Of a stretch of 38,343 nt of DNA, positions 15,379 through 25,324 are shown in pieces. Position 1 is the stretch's first letter. Each line of letters begins with the position of its first letter. The stretch spans positions 1 to 38,343 of the forward strand of contig CAMOWK010000019.1 of NCBI GenBank assembly GCA_946628415.1, read 5' to 3'. Source of the DNA: an uncultured Lachnospiraceae bacterium (GTDB lineage Bacteria; Bacillota; Clostridia; Lachnospirales; Lachnospiraceae). The translations under genes and the position numbers were made by a program. Under the pieces are notes generated by a model. The model was not told the DNA's origin and searched no databases. It was given only the letters and a program-made list of their open reading frames with translations.

Positions 15379-16208
15379 TTCTCCACCTCCTCAAGTCTGT
15401 TATGAAGTCTCATAAAGTGCTCAAGCATAGGTCTGTCGGTCACTTCTTTTCCTGATGCATAATATACGGTATTTCCGCAAAGATGCATTTCTTCTATATC
15501 ATTAAAATGAATCGTTCTGTCACTGTCACCACAAACCTTGAGCCCCAGTACATCTGCAACATGGGCTATGGTTCCATGGTTTCCGTCAAAAAACCTTGTG
15601 CCCTCTCCAAAGAATTCCCCGTAAAGAGGTTTAAAATAATTAAAATGCGTACATCCGAGGACAACCGCTGCATATCTATTTATATCAATACTACTGAACT
15701 GCTCTGAAAGATAAGCCTTAACTTCCGGTGAGTCCATCATTTCAGATTCGGCAAATGAAACGAGCTTCGGCATAGGAAGCAGATCGACTATATGCCCATC
15801 GTCCACCTTAATAAGAAGATTCCTCAGCTTCTCCTCACTGATGGTGACAGGAGTAGCCATCACAAGCACTCTGTCAGTTGTGCCTTTGTCCTGCCCTGCA
15901 ACAAAACTTACGGCAGGTTTTACAGCCGGTTCCATTCCCACTATAGGAAGATTGTAGTGATGCCTTAGTTCTTTAATCGCCACGCTCGTTGCCGTATTGC
16001 AGGCAACGATTATCACATCCACTCCTTTATTTATGAGGAATCTTGTAATCTCATCAGCGTAGCTTTCTATCTCTGCAGGCGTCTTCAGTCCGTAAGGAAC
16101 ATGTGCCGTATCCGCATAAAATATGTAATTTTCCGATGGCAGCATATGGTATGCTTCGTGAAGCACAGATAAGCCGCCTATTCCCGAGTCAAAAATTCCT
16201 ATCTTCAT
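15375..16208 (-). CDS. murI: Glutamate racemase
   Basis: MurI makes D-glutamate for peptidoglycan. The 277-residue protein has FDSGIGGLSV (6-15, Asp7), the first catalytic cysteine in ACNTATS (Cys70) and the second in LGCTHF (Cys186), with the expected spacing. PYG (38-40) and the MEPAVKPA segment are also typical. Length is normal. GGAGC lies 5 bases before the ATG. It follows metY by 29 bases and overlaps thyA by 4 bases, so the three are probably one transcript. Confidence 0.95.
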   Translation of the reverse strand: MKIGIFDSGIGGLSVLHEAYHMLPSENYIFYADTAHVPYGLKTPAEIESYADEITRFLINKGVDVIIVACNTATSVAIKELRHHYNLPIVGMEPAVKPAVSFVAGQDKGTTDRVLVMATPVTISEEKLRNLLIKVDDGHIVDLLPMPKLVSFAESEMMDSPEVKAYLSEQFSSIDINRYAAVVLGCTHFNYFKPLYGEFFGEGTRFFDGNHGTIAHVADVLGLKVCGDSDRTIHFNDIEEMHLCGNTVYYASGKEVTDRPMLEHFMRLHNRLEEVEK

Positions 16209-16237
16209 TTAAAGCTCCAGCCAAATGCAAAAGTAAA

Positions 16238-17512
16238 CTAGATGGCACTTAATGCATTTGTAAGATCCTCTATAATGTCATCTACATTTTCAATTCCAAC
16301 AGAAAGTCTGATAAGATCCGGACCAACTCCGCCTGCGATAAGCTCCTCGTCTGTGAGCTGTCTGTGCGTTGATGATGCCGGATGAAGTACACATGTATGT
16401 GCATCGGCAACATGAGTAGCGATCATGGCAAGCTTAAGATTCTTCATGAATTCTTCTGCTGCCGCTCTGCCGCCCTTTACGCCGAATGAAATAACACCGC
16501 ATGATCCGTCAGGGAGATACTTCTTTGCTCTTTCATAGTACTTATCCCCCGGAAGTCCCGGATATGTTACCCACGAAACCTTCTCATGCTCCGAAAGAAA
16601 GCTTGCAACCTTCTCGGCATTTCTGCAGTGTCTTTCCATACGAACTGCGAGAGATTCAAGTCCGAGATTAAGCATAAATGCATTCATAGGTGAAGGAATA
16701 GAGCCCAGATCTCTCATAAGCTGAGCGGTACATTTTGTGATAAATGCACCTTCCTTTCCGAACTTTTCCGCATATGTAATTCCATGATAAGACTCATCTG
16801 GAGTAGTAAGTCCCGGGAATTTTTCCTTATGTGCCATCCAGTCAAACTTGCCTGAATCAACTATGCATCCGCCAACCGTAGCATCATGTCCGTCCATGTA
16901 TTTTGTTGTCGAATGTGTAACGATATCTGCACCCCACTCAAAAGGTCTGCAGTTGATAGGAGTTGCAAATGTATTGTCAATGATAAGCGGAACACCGTGT
17001 GCATGAGCTGCATTTGCAAATCTCTCTATATCGAAAACAATAAGTGCCGGATTCGCTATAGTTTCACCGAATACAGCCTTTGTGTTTGGCTTAAATGTAG
17101 CCTCAAGTTCTTCATCACTGCAGTCCGGATCAACAAAAGTAAAATCGATTCCCATCTTTCTCATGGTTACATTAAAAAGATTGTAGGTTCCGCCGTAAAT
17201 GGTTGATGATGCAACCACATGATCTCCGGCATTTGCTATATTAAATACAGAATAAAAGGAAGCTGCCTGTCCCGAAGAAGTAAGCATTGCAGCACTTCCT
17301 CCTTCAAGTGCACATATCTTTGCCGCAACCATATCATTTGTCGGATTCTGAAGTCTTGTATAGAAATATCCTTCTGCTTCAAGATCAAACAGTTTACCCA
17401 TATCCTCACTTGTATCATATTTAAATGTTGTACTCTGAATAATTGGGATCATTCTTGATTCACCATTCTTCGGTGTATATCCTGCCTCGATACATTTTGT
17501 CTCTTTCCTCAT
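16238..17512 (-). CDS. metY: O-acetylhomoserine sulfhydrylase (aminocarboxypropyltransferase)
   Basis: This PLP enzyme makes homocysteine (or methionine) from O-acetylhomoserine and sulfide (or methanethiol). The 424-residue length and the sequence QSTTFKY (26-32), YTRLQNPTND (51-60), LTSSGQAASF, IIDNTFATP and the PLP lysine in HSTTKYMDGH (Lys204) fit the MetY branch, which carries a larger insert than cystathionine synthases. The start at MRKETKCIEAG is chosen for AAGGAAAAAG upstream; a longer in-frame reading of 29 codons would cover the promoter region. It heads an apparent metY-murI-thyA-cobQ-cobT operon. Confidence 0.92.
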   Translation of the reverse strand: MRKETKCIEAGYTPKNGESRMIPIIQSTTFKYDTSEDMGKLFDLEAEGYFYTRLQNPTNDMVAAKICALEGGSAAMLTSSGQAASFYSVFNIANAGDHVVASSTIYGGTYNLFNVTMRKMGIDFTFVDPDCSDEELEATFKPNTKAVFGETIANPALIVFDIERFANAAHAHGVPLIIDNTFATPINCRPFEWGADIVTHSTTKYMDGHDATVGGCIVDSGKFDWMAHKEKFPGLTTPDESYHGITYAEKFGKEGAFITKCTAQLMRDLGSIPSPMNAFMLNLGLESLAVRMERHCRNAEKVASFLSEHEKVSWVTYPGLPGDKYYERAKKYLPDGSCGVISFGVKGGRAAAEEFMKNLKLAMIATHVADAHTCVLHPASSTHRQLTDEELIAGGVGPDLIRLSVGIENVDDIIEDLTNALSAI

Positions 17513-17553
17513 GTTCTTTTTCCTTTCCAACTTTAATAAAGTATAGTCCCTTA

Positions 17554-17599
17554 CCGGGCACCCAACAGTCATTATATGACAAGAGTGCCCGGGTGACAA
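17554..17599 (-). promoter_or_regulatory. metY promoter with a long inverted repeat
   Basis: The minus strand has TTGTCA (17594-17599), a 17-base spacer and a perfect TATAAT (17571-17576). An inverted repeat, CCGGGCAC ... GTGCCCGG (17585-17592 and 17554-17561), places one arm in the spacer and one near +1. Arm centres are 31 bases apart, about three helical turns, as for a dimeric or looping regulator. No T run follows, so it is not a terminator of addA. The leader is about 50 bases. Confidence 0.7.
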
Positions 17600-17632
17600 G
17601 TTCGTTTAAAACGGTGTATATGCCAAGTAATG

Positions 17633-20600
17633 CTAAATCTCAATGAATCTCCCAAGCGCAAGCGAGTAAATGTATCTCGACTTTACCGGTATTCCCTCAA
17701 GACTCTCGACAGCTTCGGTATAATAATCAAACTGTTTCTTATACCTTTCTATGAGAATTTCGCTAAGCCCGTCATGACTTTTTGATCTGATTCCGTCTGT
17801 CTTATAGTCAACGATAACAGCCTTACCATCATCATCAATATAGTACAGATCGATTACCCCCTGCACCAGAGTCCTGTGGTCATCCGGGTCGGTATCGGCA
17901 TCGTTTTTTGCAAGATATACAGGAAGATCCTTTGACAGGTATTCCTTCATAAAAGGCTGTTCTTTAAAACAAAGTCCTTTTTTATCGGCATTTACAATCC
18001 CCTTCAAGACGGGCGAGTCATGAAACTGCTTTGCAAAACAGCTGATGACGGATTCTTTTATGGACTGTCTTATTTCGTCAGTGAAAAAGCCTCTGTCCCT
18101 TAAATCATCCAAAAATCTGCCACCAAATTTCTCATCCTCATAATCACTTATAGATGTAAATCTCATTTTCTGCATAACCTTATGGTATGCCGTTCCGATT
18201 TCCGCCCCCGATATGCCGGGTTCTGATTTAACATCATTTCCTGTGATATATATATCATTCTCAAATTCATGCTCGGATGCCTTAAGAAATGAAACGCTCA
18301 CCTTAAGAGGATAGCCCTTCTTATTCATAAACGGATATTCATAATCCCAAAGGCTTTCATCAAATATTCCGGAAGTGTCATTTATCTCTTTTCCTCTTTC
18401 ATCATCTAAATCATCCGTTTCTTTTTCAGGAACAGCTTCATCCGGACGAGCTTTAATATCCGTATAGAAATCCGTCAGATATTCAAAAGATTCAATGGTT
18501 ACATCTATAGTGGAATCCCCATTTCCGGTAATATGAACACCGGGCGGAATATAGTCAAGCCCTTCATTTATGGAGTCTATTTTTTTATCCGTCATGTCGA
18601 TGTATTGAAGAAAAGCCGTGGTAAGAGACATTTCACCTCCCACCCCTTTAAGTATCCATGACTGATAATTGTTAGCAGTCATAAGCGGTGACTTAATGCT
18701 GCTATATATCTTATACTTTGTAATAAAATCGGTAAGTTTTTTTCTGTAATCATTTTTTATAAATGCAATCGGATCACTAGCTTTATTCTTTTCCGTTTCG
18801 CTGACATTTGCTTCAAAAGACCCGACCACGAAAAGCTTCTCTCTGGCTCTTGTCAGCGCTACATAGAGAACCCGCATTTCCTCACATTTAGCCGCCGTGT
18901 TTATACAGCTCGCTATATAATTCTTGTAATTCCACTTCGAAGTGAGTCTTGATGCTGAGTCAAATAAAGTAATTCCCAGTCCGGCATCACTGTCAAGTAT
19001 TACATCTCCGTTCGAGTCGCTTAGGTTGAATCTCTTCTCCATATGGCATAAAAAGACTACCGGGAACTCAAGGCCTTTACTTTTATGGATAGTCATTATA
19101 TTTACCGCGTCATCTGTTGTAAGAACAGCTTCACCATAAGAAATCTGTTCCTCTTCGATACTTTCGATAAAATGAATGAAATCATTAAGACTGTTATTAT
19201 CTTTCTCGGCAAAGCTTCTGGCTTTTGTCATCATAAGGTCAAGATTAGCCTGCCTTTTATCGCCGTCCTCATATTGCCCGGCTTTATTATAATAGTCATA
19301 GTCAGTATAGATTTTTTCCACAAGTTCATAAAGGCTCATATAAGCCGATTCATCCCTCAACGCAGCCAGTTCATCCAGAAAATACTGAATCTTATTCTTA
19401 AGGTTTTCATTCTCCTCTGCATACTCTGATGCTGCAAAGCCTTTCAATCTGTCATAGAATTTTTCACCGTTTCCGCCATGAATCTTTATAAGGGCGAGCT
19501 CATTTTCATCAAACATAAAAAGCTCGGAATGAAGCACAGATACAAGCGGAATGTCCTGAAGAGGATTATCTATTATACGAAGAAAATCAAGCATAGTCAT
19601 TATTTCAGCACGTTCAAAATATCCGTCCTTTGCTTCGGAGTAAACCGGGATTTCCATTTCAGTGAGAATCTTTCTTACGGCATCGGCTTCATTCGACCGA
19701 AGAAGTATAGCGATATCCTTATACTTAAGATTCCTCTTTATATCATTCCCGTTTTCATCCTTACCGCTTATAAGCAGCTTTTCATCTCCGGAAACAAGTT
19801 CTTTAATTCTTTTTCCTACGGCAACAGCTTCAAGCTCTATAGTCTTCATATTGATACTTCTTAGCTTTCGTCTCACCTTGTTACCGTTATCCCCATCAGG
19901 AATAAGTCCTGTACCTTTACTTGAGTCCACAAGGATAAGTTCTGTATGAAAATTCTCAGATGACCAGTCAAGTGTATCGTAAAGTTTCCCATACTTTAAC
20001 ATCGCTGCATCGTCATACTCTATCCCACCGAAGTTCTCACTCATGAGACCTCTGAATATCGAGTTTGTAAAATCCAGAACTTCCTTTCGGCTTCTGTAAT
20101 TCATATCAAGATTTATAAGAATCTGCTTACCTTTTCTTAAGGCTTCATCCGCATTTTCAAAATCTTTTTCCGCCTCATACTCCTTTTGTTTATCCATAAA
20201 AAGCTGCGGCACGGCATTTCTGAAACTGTAAATGCTCTGCTTGACATCACCTACCATGAAAAGATTCATATTATTGTCAGATATACTTCTAAGTATGCTT
20301 TCCTGAAGACGGTTACTGTCCTGATACTCATCAATCATTATTTCATTATAATATGCTCCAAGCATTTTTGCCGTCTCGGATGGTACGAGTTCCCCGTCTT
20401 TATCTATGTCGGAAAGTATATTCAGAGCCATATGCTCAAGGTCGTTAAAATCAACCACCCCAAGAGCTCTTTTGGCAGCACTGAAGTTTTCCCTTAATTC
20501 CAGTACCAGTCCCAGCAGAGTCTCAATGTAAGGACGAAGGACACTCATGCATTTTAAGATAACGCCTTCAGGACTTAACTCGTTCAGATACTCCCTGACA

Positions 20601-21736
20601 CTTGAAAATCCGTAGATTATACTTTTCTTTTTTTCCGGTGCTACACGGAGCATGTGAGTAAGGATATTTTCAAGCATATGTTTTGTGCCATCAGGATTTA
20701 TATAGCCTGCCCAGATATTGAATATCATTCCGTTTTTACCGGCATAGAAATCACGACATACTTTGGCGGAATCTTTATACATTTTCAAGTCTTCATCTTT
20801 AATCCGGTTTCTGTTCCATCCAAGGAAGCCTCCGGAATTGTAGAAGGCAAGAAAATTATCATATAATTCAGACAGAGTCGGGATGTACCCGTCGTCCTCA
20901 GCAAAAGAAAATGTGATCAGTCCCTTTAGTTTTCTTATATCGTCCTCAATAGTGGTAAGCCACGGAGAAAGCTCATCATCCTGTGAAAGGAACTCCCTTG
21001 CACGTTCAGCATACTCAATACATGCCTTTATATTTTTGCATATATAATCTGCTTCATCCCTCATCCATGCGGAATCCGTAAGTAAAGTCTCTGAGTAATC
21101 ATGCATAATGCCTTCCAGCCACTTTTCCGGAACAGGCGCAGTTATGCATTTATCATGTATCTTTATAAGAGTCTTTTTAACATTATCATCATTTTTCCAT
21201 GAAGAAAAGAAGTCAACAAGCGCTGCAAAGCTCTTACTCTCCTCAGAATCAGGATCCTTTGCATATTCTGTGTAATGCATTTCAAGCAGTTCATCCACAG
21301 TATCAGACAGGAGTATCTTTGCCTCGTCCTCTTCTATGATTTTAAATCCTGGATCAAGTTCCTGAACCACATAGAAATAATTCTTTATGATGTACTGGCA
21401 GAAACTGTCTATAGTAGTAATCTGTGCAGTACCGAGCAGGGTTATCTGTCTTTCAAGATGCTCCACCAGATTCTGGTCTGAAACTTTCTTTTTCCCTTCT
21501 TCGTCAATTATGGCATACAGTGCATCCGTAAGTCTTTCCTTCATCTCACCGGCAGCCGCCTTGGTAAATGTAACGACTATCATTTTATTAATATCAACAT
21601 GATCATCGACTATCTTGTGAAGTATCCTTTCCACAAGAGCGGCTGTTTTACCGCTTCCCGCAGCAGCAGAAACCAGCATATCAGAATTACGCCAGTCAAT
21701 GACATGTCTTTGATTTACATTCCAGTTTCTTGCCAC
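17633..21736 (-). CDS. addA: ATP-dependent helicase/nuclease subunit A
   Basis: AddA is the UvrD-type helicase and one nuclease of the AddAB complex that processes double-strand breaks for RecA loading. The 1367-residue protein has Walker A AAGSGKT (25-31), motif II DEYQDSN, motif VI-type YVALTRAREKLFV and, at the C-terminus, a RecB-family nuclease with VDYKTDGI (Asp1310, Lys1312) and a preceding Glu/His-bearing GTAYHKVM segment. The start codon is GTG with GGGAG 7 bases upstream; it overlaps the end of addB by 22 bases. No terminator is seen between addB and addA. Confidence 0.96.
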   Translation of the reverse strand: MARNWNVNQRHVIDWRNSDMLVSAAAGSGKTAALVERILHKIVDDHVDINKMIVVTFTKAAAGEMKERLTDALYAIIDEEGKKKVSDQNLVEHLERQITLLGTAQITTIDSFCQYIIKNYFYVVQELDPGFKIIEEDEAKILLSDTVDELLEMHYTEYAKDPDSEESKSFAALVDFFSSWKNDDNVKKTLIKIHDKCITAPVPEKWLEGIMHDYSETLLTDSAWMRDEADYICKNIKACIEYAERAREFLSQDDELSPWLTTIEDDIRKLKGLITFSFAEDDGYIPTLSELYDNFLAFYNSGGFLGWNRNRIKDEDLKMYKDSAKVCRDFYAGKNGMIFNIWAGYINPDGTKHMLENILTHMLRVAPEKKKSIIYGFSSVREYLNELSPEGVILKCMSVLRPYIETLLGLVLELRENFSAAKRALGVVDFNDLEHMALNILSDIDKDGELVPSETAKMLGAYYNEIMIDEYQDSNRLQESILRSISDNNMNLFMVGDVKQSIYSFRNAVPQLFMDKQKEYEAEKDFENADEALRKGKQILINLDMNYRSRKEVLDFTNSIFRGLMSENFGGIEYDDAAMLKYGKLYDTLDWSSENFHTELILVDSSKGTGLIPDGDNGNKVRRKLRSINMKTIELEAVAVGKRIKELVSGDEKLLISGKDENGNDIKRNLKYKDIAILLRSNEADAVRKILTEMEIPVYSEAKDGYFERAEIMTMLDFLRIIDNPLQDIPLVSVLHSELFMFDENELALIKIHGGNGEKFYDRLKGFAASEYAEENENLKNKIQYFLDELAALRDESAYMSLYELVEKIYTDYDYYNKAGQYEDGDKRQANLDLMMTKARSFAEKDNNSLNDFIHFIESIEEEQISYGEAVLTTDDAVNIMTIHKSKGLEFPVVFLCHMEKRFNLSDSNGDVILDSDAGLGITLFDSASRLTSKWNYKNYIASCINTAAKCEEMRVLYVALTRAREKLFVVGSFEANVSETEKNKASDPIAFIKNDYRKKLTDFITKYKIYSSIKSPLMTANNYQSWILKGVGGEMSLTTAFLQYIDMTDKKIDSINEGLDYIPPGVHITGNGDSTIDVTIESFEYLTDFYTDIKARPDEAVPEKETDDLDDERGKEINDTSGIFDESLWDYEYPFMNKKGYPLKVSVSFLKASEHEFENDIYITGNDVKSEPGISGAEIGTAYHKVMQKMRFTSISDYEDEKFGGRFLDDLRDRGFFTDEIRQSIKESVISCFAKQFHDSPVLKGIVNADKKGLCFKEQPFMKEYLSKDLPVYLAKNDADTDPDDHRTLVQGVIDLYYIDDDGKAVIVDYKTDGIRSKSHDGLSEILIERYKKQFDYYTEAVESLEGIPVKSRYIYSLALGRFIEI

Positions 21737-24700
21737 GATGCATCTCCCATTTCTTTTTTCATAAGATAAAGTGTACGTTCCTTACTTTCTTTATATGCAA
21801 GCCTGCAGTCCTCTATATCATTACTGAATCTGCATATAGCCGTATATTTACAATACCTGCATGTATCTATCTCTTTGGCTCCTCCATCAGAATACAGTCT
21901 GAACGGTCTTATCTCTATATCACCGGAAGATCTCTTTTTACTGAGTTCGTTTATTTTGAATTTGCCATAATCAATGATGTCTTCCAGTTCCTCAGCAGTA
22001 GCTATACTGTCAAGACAGCTGGATGAAATGCTTCCGTCCTTTTTGGTTAAAAGCCTTATTGCCTTTGATTTTGCACTGCCGATAAGTGCCTCAGGAATAT
22101 CGCTTCCTTCCACCATGGTAGTATCCAGTGCCTTTATCGACCCTAGGTTCCCATCATACATTCCGTTTGGAATTACTTTTATATAGTCATCGTTTGAGGC
22201 AGTTTCTATATCCGTATAGCTGTCATCAATATTGTAATAGAATACTCCCGCAGGTATTACCATCTTTTTATTCTGACTTTTTTCTTTAACTATGTCGTTT
22301 GCAGCCCCAAGATATATGATCATCTGAATCTGAACACCATAGTAAAGTTCTGTAAGTGATACCTTATGAGTACCCGTCTTATAATCAACTACTTTTACAT
22401 ATGTGCAGTCCTCACCATGAGGGATTCCATCATCATCAAAAATAACTCTCTTTCCCTCTGCAGTATCAACTCTGTCTATAATCCCCTTTAGTTTTACAGG
22501 CTCAATTATACTATAGGCAACCTCGCTTCCCATGGTATTATATTCGCCAAGGAGCATCTGCTCTTTTATCCTGAGTACGGTTCTGTAAAATGTATCTTTA
22601 TATCTGTTAAAAAGATATTCATTTCTGTCAGAAGAATACATCCTCACTTTTTTATATTCCTGAATAGCCTCTGAAAATGATGATTCCGCAACCCTAAGGA
22701 AGCTTACGTCATCCGAATAATCATTCCAGTCTTTTCCCTCCGCATGCATTTTCTTGACAAAGCCGTCAAGTGCTCCGTGCATGATATCACCGATATCAGC
22801 AAAACTCACCTTATGCTCTTTTCTTTCAGAAAGTCTAAGTCCATACATGAGATAGTACATGTAAGGGCAAGAGGCAAATTTTTCCAGCTGGGAAATGCTA
22901 AGATTTGCGGGAATTCTATTCCCCTCTTCATCAACAAATGAATAAAGACCTTCAACCACTTCAGAATCAAGTCTTGAAATCCGATCCGTTTTGCTGATCA
23001 TCTCGTCTGTTTTTCCCGGTTTTCCATCCGTCTCATCTTTTCCCGGTACATTCTTAAATCTGGGAACGAGGTTCTTTCTTCCGATATGATTTATACTGAT
23101 CAGTGGGAATATAGCCTTAATTCTGTTTATCAGATATGCAGGATTTACTTTTCTGTCATCCTCGTCCATATCCGGATAGGAAATGAATATCTTCCTCTCC
23201 GCCTTCGTCAGATTCATATAAAGGTGGAATTCATCCTCATCGATTCTTTCGAGTGCTGTACCTGCCAGCTTTATCTTTTTTCCATCTTCCATCGGAAGAC
23301 CTGTCATGTACTCTCTTTCTTCATCACTTATAAGTCCGCCGCCGTAAGAGCCCTTAGGAATAGATGAATCGGTAACACCGATAAAAAAGAGATACTTTAC
23401 ATTTCCGACTCTTGTTCTTCCGCTGTCACCAAATATCACTGCGTCTTCAGGCGGAATTACTGCAACAGACATTGCGGATATACCACTTAAAAAGAGGTTA
23501 TAGTATTCCTCCGTACTGACTTTTTCAGAACCAAGAAGAGTATCCATATCATTAACCAGTTTTTCAAGACTGTCATACAGCTGCCCCATTTCAAGCGAAA
23601 GCCTGATTTCTCCCTTTTCCTGAAATGAAGCTTCTCTTTCAAGAAGACACTCCTTGATCGGTCTTTTCCCTTCTTCAAAAGATGAATTAAGAAAGCCCAT
23701 TAATACATCACTGGTTTTACTGACAGTAGCCGCTTTTTTTAGATCCATGTATACGGGTTCAAGAAGAGCGATAATCTTCTCTCTCAGCCGGTTAATATTT
23801 TTTGAAATTTCCTCATCCTTACTGTATGAAACAGTATTCCATTCTTTCTTCCACATGGAAATGCCTCTTATGCCGGAAGCGTAAAGGAAATTATCCAGTT
23901 CATCTACAGTCTTTTCTTCTTCTGAAATATCAAAGAGAAATCCTGTCCTGATAAGCTTGATCACATTATGATGTTCAAAGTCGCTTATAAATGTTTTAAA
24001 GAGTGTAAGAATAAACTGCACTGCCGGGTTAACAGAAAGGTTTTTTCTCAAATCCACAAATACCGGTATTTCTTCCCTCTTCATGGCTCCGGCCGCAGTA
24101 ATCCCGTAGCTTTCCGGATTGCCTGCTATGACTGCTATATCTGAATAATGAAGCGTACTGTCCTCTTTTCTAAGCTTCATTATTTCTGTTATCACCCAGT
24201 CAATCTCATCTTCAGGTTTCCTGAGAACATTTATGCTTATATTCTCAGGTACAGACTTGTACTTTTTATATTTTGTCCTGAAGAGTCCGGCTTCGAGAGC
24301 TGCTATGTCAGGTGCCTCCTTAAAACGTGGAGGTATCTCTCCGCCGGTGACTATGTCAGAGGATAAATCTTTTGTCACACTGCCATCATCATATCCCGTT
24401 TTCGGAACGAACGCGTCAAAAAAGGAACGAACGTCAATATAATTAACAGGACTTACTGAAAGGCTGTCCGCAATATCAAGGAGATTTCTCTCTGTATCAA
24501 GCCCGAGTTTAAAAAGTCTTCTCGTTGACCTGCCGTATAATTCTTCGGTATCCATAGTGATAGTAAATGTAACTTCCGAAGCACGTCTTATCAGTAGGAG
24601 AAGAAACTTCAGCTGAAGCGGTTCAAATCCTGTAAAGCCATCAAAATAAACTATGCTGTTATCCAGCAGAGTCTCTTCATCCGGATATTCATTTAAAAGA

Positions 24701-25287
24701 GAAGTTGCGAGATCGATTATTCCATCAGATGTGATAAGCTCATTCTTCTCCATATAGGCAGTATATGCCTTATAAATTGAAGAAATATCACCAAGTCTTG
24801 CAGTAAGGCTTCCCCTGCCCACCTTATCGGCACTGATACTCTTAATTATCTCGTCGAGTCTGTCAGGCTTTATATCATACTGCATGAGTTCGGAAATGAA
24901 TGATTTAATCTCTTCGATATAACCATTCATTTTAAGATTGTTACTAAAGAATTTAAGCTTTACTTTGTCACCGCCCGTAACGTGGCGCACAAGCAGAGTT
25001 CTACCCACTTCAGAAAGAACTGTCCTGTTTTCTCCGCCGAGTTCTCCCAGAATTCTGTGAGACAGTCTGGTAAAGCTGAGAACCTCTGTATGGAGAAGTC
25101 CCTTTTTCTTTACGTCGTCAGAGCTGTTTTCTATGAGCATTCTTTCCATGCTGTGGGTATACTGTTCAGGAACCACAACTATGATCTTCCTGTGTGGTTC
25201 CCTCAGTCGTATCTCTTTTATCTTATTACATATATAAAAGGTCTTTCCGCTTCCGGATTTACCTTTTATTATATTAATCTTCCCCAT
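21715..25287 (-). CDS. addB: ATP-dependent nuclease subunit B
   Basis: AddB is the partner of AddA, with an inactivated helicase fold, Chi recognition and a second nuclease. The 1190-residue protein has Walker A GKSGSGKT (9-16). The RecB-type nuclease shows VVDYKTGTHK and a four-cysteine set that holds the 4Fe-4S cluster: Cys807 (SCPYMYYLMYG) and Cys1143, Cys1146 and Cys1152 (CRYCKYTAIC). Length fits the family. GGGGA precedes the ATG, which lies 37 bases after uvrA with no terminator, so both add genes may be transcribed from the uvrA promoter. Confidence 0.96.
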   Translation of the reverse strand: MGKINIIKGKSGSGKTFYICNKIKEIRLREPHRKIIVVVPEQYTHSMERMLIENSSDDVKKKGLLHTEVLSFTRLSHRILGELGGENRTVLSEVGRTLLVRHVTGGDKVKLKFFSNNLKMNGYIEEIKSFISELMQYDIKPDRLDEIIKSISADKVGRGSLTARLGDISSIYKAYTAYMEKNELITSDGIIDLATSLLNEYPDEETLLDNSIVYFDGFTGFEPLQLKFLLLLIRRASEVTFTITMDTEELYGRSTRRLFKLGLDTERNLLDIADSLSVSPVNYIDVRSFFDAFVPKTGYDDGSVTKDLSSDIVTGGEIPPRFKEAPDIAALEAGLFRTKYKKYKSVPENISINVLRKPEDEIDWVITEIMKLRKEDSTLHYSDIAVIAGNPESYGITAAGAMKREEIPVFVDLRKNLSVNPAVQFILTLFKTFISDFEHHNVIKLIRTGFLFDISEEEKTVDELDNFLYASGIRGISMWKKEWNTVSYSKDEEISKNINRLREKIIALLEPVYMDLKKAATVSKTSDVLMGFLNSSFEEGKRPIKECLLEREASFQEKGEIRLSLEMGQLYDSLEKLVNDMDTLLGSEKVSTEEYYNLFLSGISAMSVAVIPPEDAVIFGDSGRTRVGNVKYLFFIGVTDSSIPKGSYGGGLISDEEREYMTGLPMEDGKKIKLAGTALERIDEDEFHLYMNLTKAERKIFISYPDMDEDDRKVNPAYLINRIKAIFPLISINHIGRKNLVPRFKNVPGKDETDGKPGKTDEMISKTDRISRLDSEVVEGLYSFVDEEGNRIPANLSISQLEKFASCPYMYYLMYGLRLSERKEHKVSFADIGDIMHGALDGFVKKMHAEGKDWNDYSDDVSFLRVAESSFSEAIQEYKKVRMYSSDRNEYLFNRYKDTFYRTVLRIKEQMLLGEYNTMGSEVAYSIIEPVKLKGIIDRVDTAEGKRVIFDDDGIPHGEDCTYVKVVDYKTGTHKVSLTELYYGVQIQMIIYLGAANDIVKEKSQNKKMVIPAGVFYYNIDDSYTDIETASNDDYIKVIPNGMYDGNLGSIKALDTTMVEGSDIPEALIGSAKSKAIRLLTKKDGSISSSCLDSIATAEELEDIIDYGKFKINELSKKRSSGDIEIRPFRLYSDGGAKEIDTCRYCKYTAICRFSNDIEDCRLAYKESKERTLYLMKKEMGDASWQETGM

Positions 25288-25324
25288 CTAAAAATCCCCA
25301 AATACTGTATATTATTCTGCCTGT

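Noticed and set aside
17554..17592. Inverted repeat as a terminator of addA
   Set aside because: No T run follows, the loop is 23 bases, and the repeat overlaps a near-consensus promoter; an operator fits better.
24405..24435. Repeated GAACGAAC motifs inside addB as a LexA site
   Set aside because: No matching GTTC half site at the right spacing.
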